Assembly: GCA_029339195.1 (NCBI GenBank)
Contig: JAPTJF010000285.1
Coordinates: 18,025 to 82,024, forward strand
DNA: 64,000 bases
Direction of reading: 5' to 3'
DNA from: Micractinium sp. NFX-FRZ
Taxonomy: Eukaryota; Chlorophyta; Trebouxiophyceae; Chlorellales; Chlorellaceae
Shown here: positions 21,901 through 33,639 of the stretch, in pieces
Layout: each line of letters begins with the position of its first letter
How positions within the stretch are numbered: position 1 is the first letter of the stretch
Translations under genes and position numbers: made by a program
Notes under the pieces: generated by a model
Told to the model about the DNA's origin: nothing
Databases searched by the model: none
What the model saw: the letters and a program-made list of their open reading frames with translations, nothing else

Positions 21901-23933
21901 CGGCTGAGACGCCGGCACCTGCGGCTGCCGAGCTGTCACCTCTGCCTGCTGCACCGCCAGCGCAGCCTCTCAAGCCCTGGATGGGTCACCCGCCGCCGCC
22001 TGCCCCCCTGGGGATGGAGGCGATTGCCCTTCTCGAGGAGCTGGACGCGGCCAGGGGGCCGGACGACGCAGGGCCGCGGCACGTGTGCATCCAGGGGAAG
22101 CTGGAGAACAGCCGGCGCAACTACAGCGCCGCGTTTGAGGCCCTCAGGTGGGTGCCGGGGAGCGGGTTGCAACTGAGGTGGGTGCGGGGGGAGCTCAGGT
22201 GGGTGTGGTGCGCGCTGAAAATGCACACCCTGACGCTTTTGAGTGTGCGGCTGGCTGCCAGGTGCTGCTGCTGGCACATTTGCAGTGCAAGGCTGGGGTG
22301 CGTGCAAGCTGGTACGGAAGCGTAGTGGCACAGCTGGGAGGCAGTAGTTAGCAGAAGCTGGAGTGGCACACATCCAACAATCTTGTCTTCTGCCGATGCC
22401 CTGCCCCTGCAGCCACCCCGCGGTTGTGGCGCACCTGCGTGCCAGCGGCGAGCGCCTGCTGCTGCTGGGGCACCGCAGCAAATGGGAGACAGTTGTAGTG
22501 CCAGAGGCGGTGCAGGACGTAGTGGTGGTGCTGGAATCGCTGCCGTACACGGTGTGTGCTCGCGTGTGCTGGCGTCTGGTGTGTGTGCTGCGTATTGCTG
22601 CTGCCGCAGCTGCTGTTCATGGGCAGTGGCAGCCCTCCTCATAACGCACCTGTCGATATGCACACCGCCTGGCCTTGCATCATGTTGACTGTGCATGCAT
22701 GCTTGATGTTCCACTGGCGGAGTGGTATGCACTGCAGGGACAACTGGGCTGTGCGGTCTTAACCCACCCTGCCCTACCTTGCCCTGCAGCTGTTCTTTGA
22801 CACGCTGTCTCGATGCCGAGCCATCATGCTGGCCTTTGCCACAAGTAAGACCCACTATGCCTTGCTTGTAGTGCAAGCGGTATGTACCAGCACATGCACC
22901 TGCCTGCTGGGCCTGCCCTGGGCAGCATCTATGAAAGCGCAGCAGCATAAAAGATGGTATTGTTTGGTTGGTTCATCATCATATGTACTTCCACATACCT
23001 CCCCTGCAGAGGAGTACTATCGCAAGAAGAGCAGCAGCACGATTGCCACCGCCCTCAATGTGGGGGTGCCCCTGGTGGCGGAGCGCAGGTGAGCAGCAAC
23101 AGCTGCTGCTGCTGCTGCTGCTGCTGGGCAGATGCCTCATTGGGTGGTGTGCCCATTCCTGTCTTGCAAGCCTGCGTGCTGTTAATGCAGGACGTGGGTG
23201 GCACACACAATGTCTTGAACCCAAGGCCTGTGCTGCGTATGACGACACAAATCCTGCTGGCACAACCTCACGCCTCACTCTTCCCATTCTTCTTGTTGCC
23301 TGTAGAACGTTGGAGGCCTACAACTTCCTGACCCCCAAGGCGTGCTTTGTCTATGATGACACGATACCTGGGTGGCCCCCACATGGCGGGGGCGGCAAGA
23401 AGCAGGCAGCAGCAAAGAAGCAGCAGGGCGGCGGCGGCGATGGTGCGAAGGAAGGCGGCAAGGACGGCGCGGGAGCAGAGGGCAAGAAGGGTCAGCGCCG
23501 GCTGCTGCTGGGCAAGCAGGTGGCAGGCAGCGGTGACGGTGCCAAGGCTGCCAAGCCTAAGCCCGTGGGAGCAGCAGCGGGCGGTGCTGTGCAGCAGAAG
23601 CAGGCGGCGGCGGTGGGCGACCCCCAGGCGGGCAGCTACAGCGCTGCCATTCTGGCGGCTCTGCGCTCCGAGAGCAGCTTAGCGGCGCGGTTGGCAGTGA
23701 GGGAGCTCAAAGAGGAGGTGATGAATCACAACCAGCAGGTGGCGGCTTCGTTCATGGCGGGTACGGAGCAGCAGTACTCGCCAGAGGAGCGGCAGGCAGA
23801 CGCAGATTGGTGGCAGGGGAGGGAGGCGGAGCGGCAGGCAATGGTGGTGCCGGCGGGAGCGGCGGACATGGACGGCACCTGGCCAGTGCAGCCAAGGGCT
23901 GGGGACGGGCACGTGACACCTATGGCACAATAA
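18962..23933 (+). CDS. Type II membrane protein, putative GT-B glycosyltransferase
   Basis: Eleven exons in phase: 18962-19255, 19416-19745, 20050-20103, 20438-20554, 20743-20809, 20964-21230, 21562-22147, 22413-22551, 22790-22844, 23010-23088, 23306-23933; 871 residues. A basic Pro/Ala-rich cytosolic tail precedes one membrane helix (residues 69-87, YLLFAAGGLLLVIVVGMLA), typical of Golgi enzymes. The lumenal part begins with a Rossmann-like start (VVNNLVFHIDVMAGWTYAFQ, TAGCDVTVYQNE), then IVILPTFRD, QGKLENSRRNY and a second fold with LFFDTLSRCRAIMLAFA, SSSTIATALNVGVPLVAERR and EAYNFL. This layout looks like a GT-B enzyme, and the last block resembles the donor-binding region, but I cannot name the family or sugar. 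Low-complexity Ala/Gly/Lys inserts lie at 21720-22000 and 23390-23600. Intron 2 uses a GC donor at 19746; an alternative acceptor at 19994 would also stay open. Confidence 0.7.
19869..19913. repeat. Direct repeat in intron 2 of the glycosyltransferase-like gene
   Basis: Two adjoining copies of a 22 bp unit containing GTGTATGACCTTT. Confidence 0.8.
22143..22215 (+). repeat. Triplicated splice-donor motif after exon 7
   Basis: CAGGTGGGTG or GAGGTGGGTG occurs three times, at 22145, 22175 and 22196. The first fits the exon 7 donor with the required phase; the others are near copies inside the intron and could act as alternative donors. Confidence 0.7.
23207..23262 (+). repeat. Degenerate copy of exon 11 start in intron 10
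   Basis: Reads NVLNPKACAAYDDTNPAG, against NFLTPKACFVYDDTIPGW in the true exon 114 bp downstream. It lies before the acceptor and is not needed in the model. Confidence 0.8.
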
Positions 23934-24312
23934 TCGCAGCTGCGCAGCTGGTACTAATGCATAGTGCCTCCCCTCTACTGAGTATGTTTGTCATTCCTCC
24001 GTGTGGCTATGCCTCTCCTTCTTTTGGCCACGTCTCCTCCCGCCTACATGTTCCATTTTCCGCTGGGCACCTGACCTTGAAAGTACTTGACCACCGTTGA
24101 CTACGCTGTGACATAGCTGTTTCTTGGAGTTGCTGGGTTGCTGGCGGCCGGGGGTGGCGGCGGCGGCGCCAGGCTGGCGGCGCCCCACAAGAAAGCGTGT
24201 GAACACGCTTCGTGACGGCTTCGTCGCCTCCTCACTGGCTGTTGACACACCTAGGTAGCGCTACACACTCTGTGGAAGGTCTGGAGAGAAGGTACTCCCG
24301 CGCCCAGCAAAC
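23934..24312. other. Intergenic spacer before TCP11-like gene
   Basis: 379 bp with the 3' UTR of the glycosyltransferase-like gene and promoter of the next. No TATA box, TGTAA or exon seen. Confidence 0.5.
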
Positions 24313-27300
24313 ATGCTGGTGCACCAAGCTCTGGGGCTCCCCAAGCGGAAGCGAAGCGAGCCCGCGACTATTGAGACCATACTGACAAAGCTAGAAGCTG
24401 CAGAGACACGGCGGTGCGAGGTAAGCTTGCTAGTAGGGCTTGCCTCGGCATGCCTGCCTCGAGAGCAGGGCCCCTGTTTGAGTCAACGCGGGCCTTGTCA
24501 CGCTCACAACGTGCCCCCCTCACAAACCCGGTGTGTCGACAGTCCTCACGACGACACATCTTTTTTTCACCACATCTGTAGACATCTATTGATTCGCCAG
24601 CCCGCTAGACCTGACTCGCTAGCCCTGTGCACAAACGCAGATGTTGAAGCGGCGAGGCCTCAGGAGGCCCGCCCGGGAGCCCGAGGTCGCCCTTGAGGAC
24701 GAAGTGTGCCGTCGCCAGCGCCTAGAGGTGCCCGCCGCCAGCGCCGCTCCCGCCTCGCCGCCGCCGGCCTGCCCTCGTGCCTTGCATGCCTGCCTGGGCT
24801 TCCACTTGCTTTGGCGCCCTGTCCAACTGGCTCAGGCCCAGGGGCCAGCCTTCGCCCTAGAAATCCGGCTGCTGCTCCCTCCCTGCTGCCCCTATCTTTC
24901 TGGCTCGCCCCCGTTGGGCCAGTTTGTCCACCTGCCTCCCCTGGCCGGCCTGGGCTGGCATCTCTGGCTTGACACCGGCCAATGCCTCTTTTCAGATTGC
25001 TGCCCCTATTTACTTGTCTCCTCCCATTGACAAACAAGCTGCCCTGCACGGATTCAAGCTTCCTCCTGTTCCCTCTGCTGCCTCTTTCTCGCCCAGCCCC
25101 TGCTCCCGTCCTCCTACCCCTTGCGACCCTGCCTCCCTTCCCTGACACTCAGGACAAGCTGGCCAGCGCGGAGGCCAAGCGGCAGGAGCGCCTGCAGGCA
25201 GTTGTGTCCCGGGCAGCGCACCGCCATGCCGAGGTGAGCCCTGCGCTGGGGCTTGGCTCACGCTCTGCACTGTGCCTTTGGCCAGTACCTGTGCTCTGCT
25301 GGGGGAACCCAAAACGTCTCCCACTCTGCATCGACACAGCTTGTCCCTGCTCGCCTTCCCTCCCCTCTCTCTGCTCGTGCCACCTGTGCTTGCAGGTGCA
25401 GGCTCGTGCTGAGGCCCTGAAGGAGCGCCAGCGCCTGCTCGCCCTCCAGCTGGAGGCGCACCTGCAGCAGGCCGAGGCGGCACGGGATGCCATCCTGGCC
25501 CAGACGCGCGCGCGGGCGGGGCAGCAGGTGGCGCGCGTGCGCGAGGCGGCGGCCGAGCAGAAGCTGCGGGCAGCTGTGGAGGTGGCGCGCCGTAAGCTGG
25601 ACCTGCTGCAGCGCCTGGAGCGCGCGGAGCGGCACAGGTGCGTGAGGAATGGCTGACGTGTGTAGGGCTGACGGAGCAGAGCGGCACAGGTGGGTACGCA
25701 GAGGGATGGAAAGGGGAGAGCTGACTGTGTGAATGGTGCAGCGTATGGAGCGAGCGGAGCTGTGCAGGCAGACGGGCGCACGATGCAGGGAAACGGCTGG
25801 GAGCGTGGGGGTCGGGTAGCAGGCAGCGGGGGCGTTGGGGCAAAGTCAGAGGCTGTTGCAGCGGCAGAGGTGAGGAGGCCAGAGCCCAGCATGGCCAGGG
25901 CGCATCTCCAGGCCCACCCATCACTCACTCCAATCCTCCTTCCCCTCTCTGCAGGCAGGAGGCGGTGCAGGCGATGCTTGCGGCGGTGCAGGCCAAGCAC
26001 AGCGGCGAGGGCTTCCTCCCGCGCGAGGCCACCCGTCGGGAGCAGCTGAGGCGCAAGAGCAGCAGCCGCAAGCTGCAGGCAGCCTGGCGGGCCTTCAGCA
26101 GCCAGCGGCAGACCACGCGGGCCCTGGCGCAGGCGTTTGCGGACACTGGCGTGCCCTTCACGTGAGCGAAGCGGAGCAGAGGCAAAAAGGGGGGAAATAC
26201 GGCACTGGCGTTATTGAGGCAGCCCTGCTCGCCAGCAGCATGCACCCTCTTGTGTCACACAGTAGTGCATGGGTGGGCCCTGTGTTGTTTCGTTGCTGCG
26301 ACCCAGGCAAGCAAGCAAAACACTAACTGCTGCCTCCCCTCCTCCTTCCCCTTGCAGTGTGTCCCTTGAGCAGCAGGCTGTGGGTCCCCAGCAGCAGCCC
26401 TCTGCCGCGGCCAGCCGCGCGCCGACGGTGCCGCCCACGCCCCGGGGGATCTCTGCGGAGCCCACCCCAGCGGGCACGCCAGACCCCTGCAGCAGCCCCA
26501 CAAGCACTGTCAGGAGGTGCGTGCGTGCTACAAACGTGGTGCCCTGCATGCCCACGCTGCACTGTTCCCTGCACAATGCTGTGGCTTGTGAGGTGCTGTG
26601 CACTGAAGTGCTGTGCGGTGCTGCGAAGAGTGCTGTGTGCACCGTCTGCACCGTGTGAGCCCTGCCCCCCTCCCTCACCTCTGCATCACCTCTGCAATGC
26701 ACGGTACATGCATATTTTTACGTACGTCTTTTATTACTCAGCTTACCATGTTTTAAGTCCCACCACCGCGCCGCGTGGCCCCTCACCTCCCTTCCGAGCC
26801 CCCCTTTCCACCCTGCAGGCACGACGGCCGGCTGTCATCTGCCCCCATCAGCATCCCCCAGACCCCCCACTCCACGCCCACCCGCACACCTGCCCCCAGC
26901 GTGGCAGGCAGCCCAACCAGCGCTGCCCGCCGCAGCTCCCTGCCAGACGGCAGCAGCGCACGTCGCTCACTGCCTGGCGGCGCTGCGCCCGCTGCTCCCG
27001 CTGCGCCTCCCTCTGTGGCGACCCCACCAGCGATGCCCCCGCTGCGCTCCATCGCTGCCCCCGCCACACCACAGGCATCAGAGGCGTCCGAGCCGGCAGT
27101 TGGCACGTTTGAGCGGCTGGCAGCAGCGCTGTCTGCGCCTGGCACGCTAGGCGCTGCGCAGGTAAGGGGGCTTCATGGGGATGTGGGAGCGGCTGGCGGG
27201 CATGAACATAGCGCGTTTGCCCTTCTTCTCTACCATTATTACAATTCTAGCCAGGCTTTCAATCTGGAGCCTTCTTTTTCATATAGAGTCCCCTGCCTGG

Positions 27301-30300
27301 GACGCACGCGAAGAGTGGGGGGGGCCTAATCTGACGCACGTTTGATGGCCGCCTGCAGGCCCTGTCAAGCGCCTGGAGGCAAGCGAGGGTCTACAATGCG
27401 CCTCAATCCATGCACGTCTTCGTCTGACGCGCGTTTCAATGTTGCTATTCCACGTCTGGTGTGCAGGCCCTGCTGCAGCGCCTGGAGGCGCGTGTGGGCG
27501 TGAAGGGCGTGTCTGCCGGCTGCTGCGCAGGCCTGCTGCGCCGCCTCTTCCCGCGCACCCCTGCCGGTCGCCCCCTGGAGCGCTACCCCCCTCGCATCTT
27601 CATGTGCGCCTACATGATCCTGGCGCACCCAGGTGCGCGGCCTGGTCGGTTGATCAGGGTGTCGGGTGGTCAGGGTAGCCGGTTGTCGTGAAATGACATG
27701 CACGTGCTGGGCTGGATGCCGGCCCCTTTCCGCTGTTTCCTGGTTGGGTGACCAGGGTAGCGTGCGCTGGGCTGGATGCCCGCCCCTTCCCTCTGCCTCA
27801 CCCAGAGGGAGGCAGCTGAGAGATTGTTGAGGTGTTTGTGTGAGTGGCAAACTGAGGCGGGGAAACTGTGGAGGTTGCCCCCTCGCATTGTCCTGTGCTT
27901 TTTTGATTGTGGCGCGCCCGGGTCTGCAGGTGCCTTCGTGTAGTTGCTCTGGCTGTACCTTAGTTCAAGCATCTTGATCTCTCCAGCCTCGATATAGTGT
28001 GTGGTATGTCCGCTCTCCATTGCTCTCCCTCCCCCCTGTGTCCTTTGGTGCAGACGTGGTGTTCAACGCGCGCGGCGAGCGCGAGGAGGCGCTCACAGCT
28101 GCTGGGCGCGACATGCTGTCTTCCTTTGAGGCGCTGCTGGCGCGGCTGGTGGAGGGGCCGGGCAACGCCACGCCTGTGGGGGAGGGGTCTGCCGCCCAGG
28201 CACCTCTGGCAGACATGCTGCAGGCAAGTTTGGTGTTCCCTCCCTCCTTGTTAGCGCTGTGGCGAGGGGTGGGTTCCCCATCTCACAGCACCTGCAGTGT
28301 CTTGGCGATGCATTGGCGTTTTGTCTCCCTCACCTGGCTCGTGCAGCGCTTTGACAAGGGGTGGGTCGCCTATTTTCATCTCAAACCACCTGCAGCTTTA
28401 TTGCTGGTACTAACATTTCTGCCCCACTGTGTGGTCGTGCAGCGCTTTGACGAGGGGTGGGTGGCCTATCTGGAGCAATTTGTGGCCTGGAAGTCGGCAG
28501 ATGCAGGTGGGGGCCGCTGCCACAGTTATTCACATTCCTTTGCGTCATTGTCTGCTACAGCTCCGCACATTTCTTTGTGCTATTGTTTTGGAGGTCGGCA
28601 GAGCGAATGAGGGCGCTTGTAATGTTCTTTGTGTCACTGTCTATGACGTGCATACACCAGCTGCATGTTGTGGCCTGGGAATCGGCAGATGCAGGTGGGC
28701 AGTAGAAGCCGCGTATCCTCTCAATCATGCCCGCCGTTTTCGTCTGTGTCTTGCACCTTCCGCTTGGCTGCTGACCTGGGGCATACCTGCTAGGCCCAGT
28801 TGCATTGATGTGCTCAGTTGCTTATGTCATACAATGCTTGTGCTTACGTGTGCACACGTTCAAACAATTCCTGCCCTGCAGCCGGGCTGGAGACGGAGCT
28901 CATCCGTGTGGCGGTTGAGCTGGAGCGCAGCCGGCTGGCCAAAGTGGCGCCCACCTCCACGCCCAGGGCCCGCCGCCTGCGGTCACCAGAAGACCTGCAG
29001 GTGGGTGAGGGAGGGGCAGGGGTGGGAATCTAAAGTTTCACAAACCACAGTTCCACCACTATGGCCTGGGGGGGGAGGGATGCATGGCAAGGGTGGATTC
29101 CAAAGCACCACACGAACCACGTTATGTTGACAGCATTTGGCAATCATTCAACACGGGGCAGGGGGTCATGGGCAGCGCGCCTGGTCAGCAGCGGCCTCGC
29201 CTGCCCCATGTGTCTATCTGGCTTCATCGGTTGAATTAATGTCTATCCAGGCCATCGCGCTGGGTAAAGGCAACCTACTGCTCTTCGCATCTGCTCCCTC
29301 TTTATTGATGACCATTGGGCTGTTCACGTCCCCCCACACTCCACGTGCCATGTCAGCCGGCATTGACAGTGACCTGCAACTCCACGCCGAGCTCATCCTG
29401 CTTAAGTTACAATCTTCTCACTTTGATGCCTTGTTGCAGGCCCTCGCTGCTGGGGTGGACCATGATCTCCAACTGATCGCTGAGCGGGTGCGGCGGCTGA
29501 CGGGCGTCCAGGGCACGGCGCGCCTGGAAGCCGCCCTGGCCGCCGCCCGCGCAGCAGCCGCTGCGGAGGTGGCGGCGCTGCAGCGGGAGGCCGCCTCGGC
29601 TTCGGGCAGCGATGCAGAGCCCGCAGAACTGGCCAGGTGAGGAATGGGGAGGAAAATTGTACAGGAGGAGATGTGCCGGGTGTATACAAACAGCTTAGCT
29701 GGCAGCCTATGCCGCAGTGGTAGGCGGCCTACGTTACGGGCAGCCCGCAGAGCAAGTGGCGGTTGCGGACTTTGCCAGCTGGGGGCATGAGTTCGAGATG
29801 CTGGGATACACCAGGCATTGCCTTGTGCTTCTTTGCCTGCAGAGTGCGCCTCTGTGCCATTCTGTCCGGCACACACGTGCCCCACAGCGCTTGATTTTTG
29901 CATCCTACTGGATTGCATCCCACTAGAAGCTGACACCGCTGTTGTTTTCTGGTGTCTTCGATCCCTGCCAGGTCCCCCAGCGCGTCACCCATCAAGAAGG
30001 CGCAGCGCAGCTTTGGGCAGTACAGCGGCGCCGACGGCACTGGCATGCCCGAGGCCCCGGCCCAGTTGTCAAGGTGTGGGGGCCAGGAGAGATGGGGAAG
30101 GCCAGGGACACGTGTGTGTGTAGGAAACTTGCATGCAGCAGGGACCCGTGTGTGTGGAGGGGAAACTGCCTGCAGCAGGAGTTGGTTATGGCCTATAGAG
30201 GCCAACCGAGGCCAAGCTGCACCTACCTGTGCTCACACCAGTGCTCGAGTGCTCACACGAGTTCGCTCCCGTGTCATGCCAGCTCCTCTGCGTCCAGGCA

Positions 30301-33300
30301 TGCTGCCTCCTGCTCTAGCTACGCTACTGTTGTCGTCACAAATACTCTCTGTGCCTTGTCTGTGCGGCAGCGCTTAAGACCAGGCGTTTACCCTCACCCT
30401 ATCTTGTGATTGCATCTGCTTTGCCTGCAGGAGCAGCAGCGCCATGTCTGTGTCCTCCTCGGCATCCTCTGCCACCCTGGCGGGCGCCCCGCTGCCTCCT
30501 GCTGTCGACATGGACGCAGCGCTGAGTCAGCAAGCCAACCTGGCGCTGATGTGGCACCTGCTGTACGACCCGCAGTGGCAGGTGTGTGCTTGTTCTATCA
30601 GGAACAAAAGGGGCGATCAGGCTCTGCGTAGGTGGCAGCACCACTATCAGCACCGGGATTGCCTCAGCTGTACGACCCGCTGGCAAAGAGGTTGCACGAT
30701 GGCGACGCGATGTCTAGGACGGCCTGGGAAGGTGGAAGATTTTGTTATGGCCAAACAAATGTGTGCACAGCCTGCTTGACTGGCGAGCACCAGGCAGAAT
30801 GCCTTCCCACAGTCAAACTGAACTGGCTCGCCACGCCCTTCCCCTCCCCTGCAGCTGCCCACCACTGAACTGGAAGCTGCCTGGAGCGACGCCCTGGGGG
30901 AGACCGACCCCATGAGCGAGGCGCCGCCCTCCCCAGAGGATCTGGCAGCTGCGGCAGATCAGCGCCAGGTGGCGCTGCTGGTGCAGCAGCGGGTGAAGCG
31001 CATCGCCGAGCGCGCCTTCTGGGACTCTGTGGGCGAGCGCCTGCTGAGCACCGGCAGCGAGGCTTCTCAGGGGGCAGAGCCCCGAGCCCAGAGCGACGCC
31101 GCAGGCGCGGTGGAGCAGGTGGCGGGGCTGCTGGGCGAGGTGGGCGCACAGCTGGCAGAGGTGCTGCCCGCCGGCAGCGCGGCGGCCCAGGAAGTTGCGG
31201 AGAAGCTGGACAGCCGGCTGCTGCTCAGAGAGCTGATGCTGCCCTCACGCGATGGCCTGAATGCGCCGGCACTGTTGGGCCTGCTGGAGTGGTGCGCTGG
31301 CCTGCTGGCCCGCTACGGTGCCCCCGCCCGTGACACTGCCGCAGCCGCAGGACAGGCAGCGGTGCGCGCGCAGCTGGCGGCCGCAGGGGCCGACGCCGGC
31401 GCGGCGGGCGCGGCGGCTGTGCGTGCGCTGCGCCTGCTGGCTGTGCAGCTCAAGATGCTGCGGGTGGATGCAGGTGGGTGGGTGGGCGCCTAACAGGCTG
31501 GTTGAGACTGTGGACATGCGAGCTGGTTGTTCGTTCGCAGCAGTTGCACCATCTGCCATGTGTCTACACTCACGCAGCGCCAGGGAGGCAGCAGAGTAAT
31601 TCTCGCAGTTGCCTGCACTGCATCTCAGCCCCCCTGACCATCCCTGCTCATCTTGCTGATGCTTGTATCCCTGTCCCTCTCCCGCCTTTTGCCCTCGCAG
31701 CCAACGCGCACCTGCGGCTGCTCTCAACCCAGCTTCACTCTGACGGCGCGGCTGCCTACGCCACTCTCAAGTATGAAGCCATGCTTGGCAGCCCTGCCAG
31801 CTACGAAGAGGCGGAGCAGCTGGGCTCGTGGATGCCGCACACGCGCGCCTGGCTGGCGGCAGCCTCCGGGCAGCTGCCCCACGTGGAGCAGCTGGCAGCG
31901 CTGAGTGGTACTGCCGGTACTGCTTCTGCCTCTGGCAGCAGGGCCAGCGCCCAGGCGCAGCCCCTGCCCGGCCAGCAGGCGCTGCCGCAGCTGCGCACAG
32001 GCCTGCGTGCCTCTGCCAGCAACGGCGGCAGCTCCTCTGCCCAGGGGCGGCAGCGGATGGTACTGCAGGCGCCAGTTGAGGCGCGCAGCTGGCGGGGCCT
32101 GGTCCGCCTGGGGCTGGTGCAGCTCGTGTCAGGTGAGAGAGGGACAGGTGATGAGATGAGGAGATGCGGAGATGCGGGGCCATTGTGCATGCAGTGCAGG
32201 CTCTTGCTTTTCTCATGCATATTGCTTTTGTCTAAACGCGAACACTCACGCCCCGCGAACCGTTGTCCACCGCTTACCTGGCCGTGCAGGAGAGGGCACC
32301 ATTGGGCGGCTGCCCCTGCCCGAGACGCTGCGCCTGGACGCCACCCGCCTGCATGCCAGCCAGGTAGGGGGGAAGCAGAGGCGGCAGCAGCGATGGGAAA
32401 GCAGTCTCAAGGCGAAGGGTGCTCATCACTTGGCAGATGTGCTCAACCCTCACAAGTGTTCCTCCTGCATGCCTGTTATGTGATGCACCCGTGTTCCACC
32501 ACCAAACTGGGAAGCGCCAGACTATTCACCAATTTCCTGCCTGCTGTGATTAGGGCTCTTCACAGCGCCCGCCGATGCTCGGTCCTGTTGATGTAAGCAA
32601 GCAATCGTTCTTCCTTGTGTCCTCCCTGTGCTGTGCAGGGCGAGTTCCAGCGCCTGCTTGTGCTGACCATCTCGCTGCTGCTGGTGCGGCAGGGCGCCAA
32701 CGCGTCCGGCAAGGTGCTCACCGCTGCTGACGTGGCGGCCGCCAAGCGCCGCCTGGCGGCCCTGCTTGCCGACCCCGGGATGCGTCTGCCCGACCTGGCG
32801 GCAGAGTGCTGCCGCCTGTCAGGAGGGGAGGCCAGCGCTGCCCGGGAGCAGGCGGTGCAGGACTCGATCCACCGCATGCTCAGCCGCAGCAGCGGCGCCA
32901 TGAAGGTGTGCACCGTTGCCTGCTGCATGGATAGCTAAATGCCCCAGCAGCGTCGGGTGGTTGAGCACTGCATGCATGCTCAATGAGCTTGCTAATGAGG
33001 GCATGCGGAGTGCCCGCGGGGTGGGAGTTTGGGAACTGTTGTCCTGCAAGTCCTGCAGAGTCCATGTTTCGACCCTCCAAAACACGTGCTTGGTGCTTGA
33101 TTTCAACTCTACTTCAACCCAGGCGTGTACCAGGTTGCAATGCCTGTTCGAGCCTTGAATGTTCACGCCGCATCCCTGCCCCTTGCAGGCGCTCACCTCT
33201 GGAGTCACCTCTGCTCTGCTGGCGCTGCTGCTGGTTGGGCCCGACAGCGGGCACGCGCAAGAGCAGGCAGCACTTGCCCTCAGGTGCGCTCCCAGTGCTG

Positions 33301-33639
33301 TTGCTGGTGCTGAGGTTGGCCTGGCTGCATGCGTGCGTTTTGAACCCATTGACCTCTGCACACGTGACTAGACCACCACACTCGACCATGGCCCCAAGCT
33401 GCTGTAGTGCTGCTGTAGTGCCGCGGCGCTGGTGAGACAGGTCCCCGACCCACCCCACTTGCACAGCGATCATCACAGCTTACCAAGCTTGCCTCGTGCT
33501 TCCACACTGCAGGCGCTGCGGCGCTGGTGACCTGGCGCATGAGGCCGCTGAGCTGGCACGCCAGCTGGCTGCAGTGGCCGCCGTCAGCGAGGCTGTCTGC
33601 GCTCCCTGGTACCAGCGCCTGAGCAGCGACCTGCTGTGA
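24313..33639 (+). CDS. T-complex protein 11 (TCP11) domain protein, plant type
   Basis: Twenty exons, all in phase: 24313-24420, 24641-24685 (or to 24703), 25153-25233, 25396-25637, 25955-26161, 26358-26516, 26819-27161, 27467-27632, 28054-28223, 28443-28506, 28882-29000, 29440-29636, 29972-30073, 30431-30581, 30855-31473, 31701-32132, 32290-32363, 32639-32905, 33189-33283, 33513-33639; about 1255 residues. The N-terminal third is a long coiled coil like that of plant TCP11 proteins (ETILTKLEAAETRRCE, KLASAEAKRQERLQA, LQQAEAARDAIL). A Ser/Pro/Ala-rich linker follows (exons 6-7). The Tcp11 domain starts in exon 8 with YPPRIFMCAYMILAHP-D and continues with FNARGEREEAL, RFDEGWVAYLEQFVAWK, ETELIRVAVELERS, ERAFWDSVGE and PETLRLDATRLHASQ. 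Plant homologues are poorly characterised; animal TCP11 acts in sperm signalling. Exon 9 ends with a GC donor (28224). Several introns carry decayed copies of exon edges. Confidence 0.85.
27331..27385 (+). repeat. Degenerate copy of exon 8 acceptor region (TCP11-like gene)
   Basis: CTGACGC-CGTTT followed by a CTGCAG acceptor and GGCCCTG...GCGCCTGGAGGC repeats the intron end and first codons of true exon 8 (27424-27492). The copy lacks the internal part and soon loses the frame. Confidence 0.75.
28253..28472 (+). repeat. Three-copy tandem array across the exon 10 acceptor
   Basis: Units start at 28253, 28345 and 28441 (92 and 96 bp apart). Each begins with AGCGCT--G-CGAGGGGTGGG, or AAGGGG in the second. 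The third is the true start of exon 10 of the TCP11-like gene. The second copy keeps CAG plus an open frame reading RFDKGWVAYF. Confidence 0.85.
28494..28700 (+). repeat. Three-copy tandem array across the exon 10 donor
   Basis: Units start at 28494, 28595 and 28682 with TCGGCAGA. The first spans the true exon 10 donor (GATGCAG/GTGGGG); the third repeats GTGGCCTGG-A-TCGGCAGATGCAGGTGGG almost exactly. Confidence 0.8.
29242..29400 (+). repeat. Two degenerate copies of exon 12 start
   Basis: Copies at 29242-29270 and 29348-29400 precede true exon 12 (29440). The second reads GIDSDLQLHAE against GVDHDLQLIAE in the real exon, in an open frame. Confidence 0.8.
30655..30692 (+). repeat. Degenerate copy of exon 14 end
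   Basis: CTGTACGACCCGCTGGCA repeats CTGTACGACCCGCAGTGGCA at the end of true exon 14, 107 bp upstream. Confidence 0.7.
33418..33440 (+). repeat. Degenerate copy of exon 20 start
   Basis: GCGGCGCTGGTGA at 33423-33435 repeats the beginning of the last exon of the TCP11-like gene, 95 bp downstream. Confidence 0.6.
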
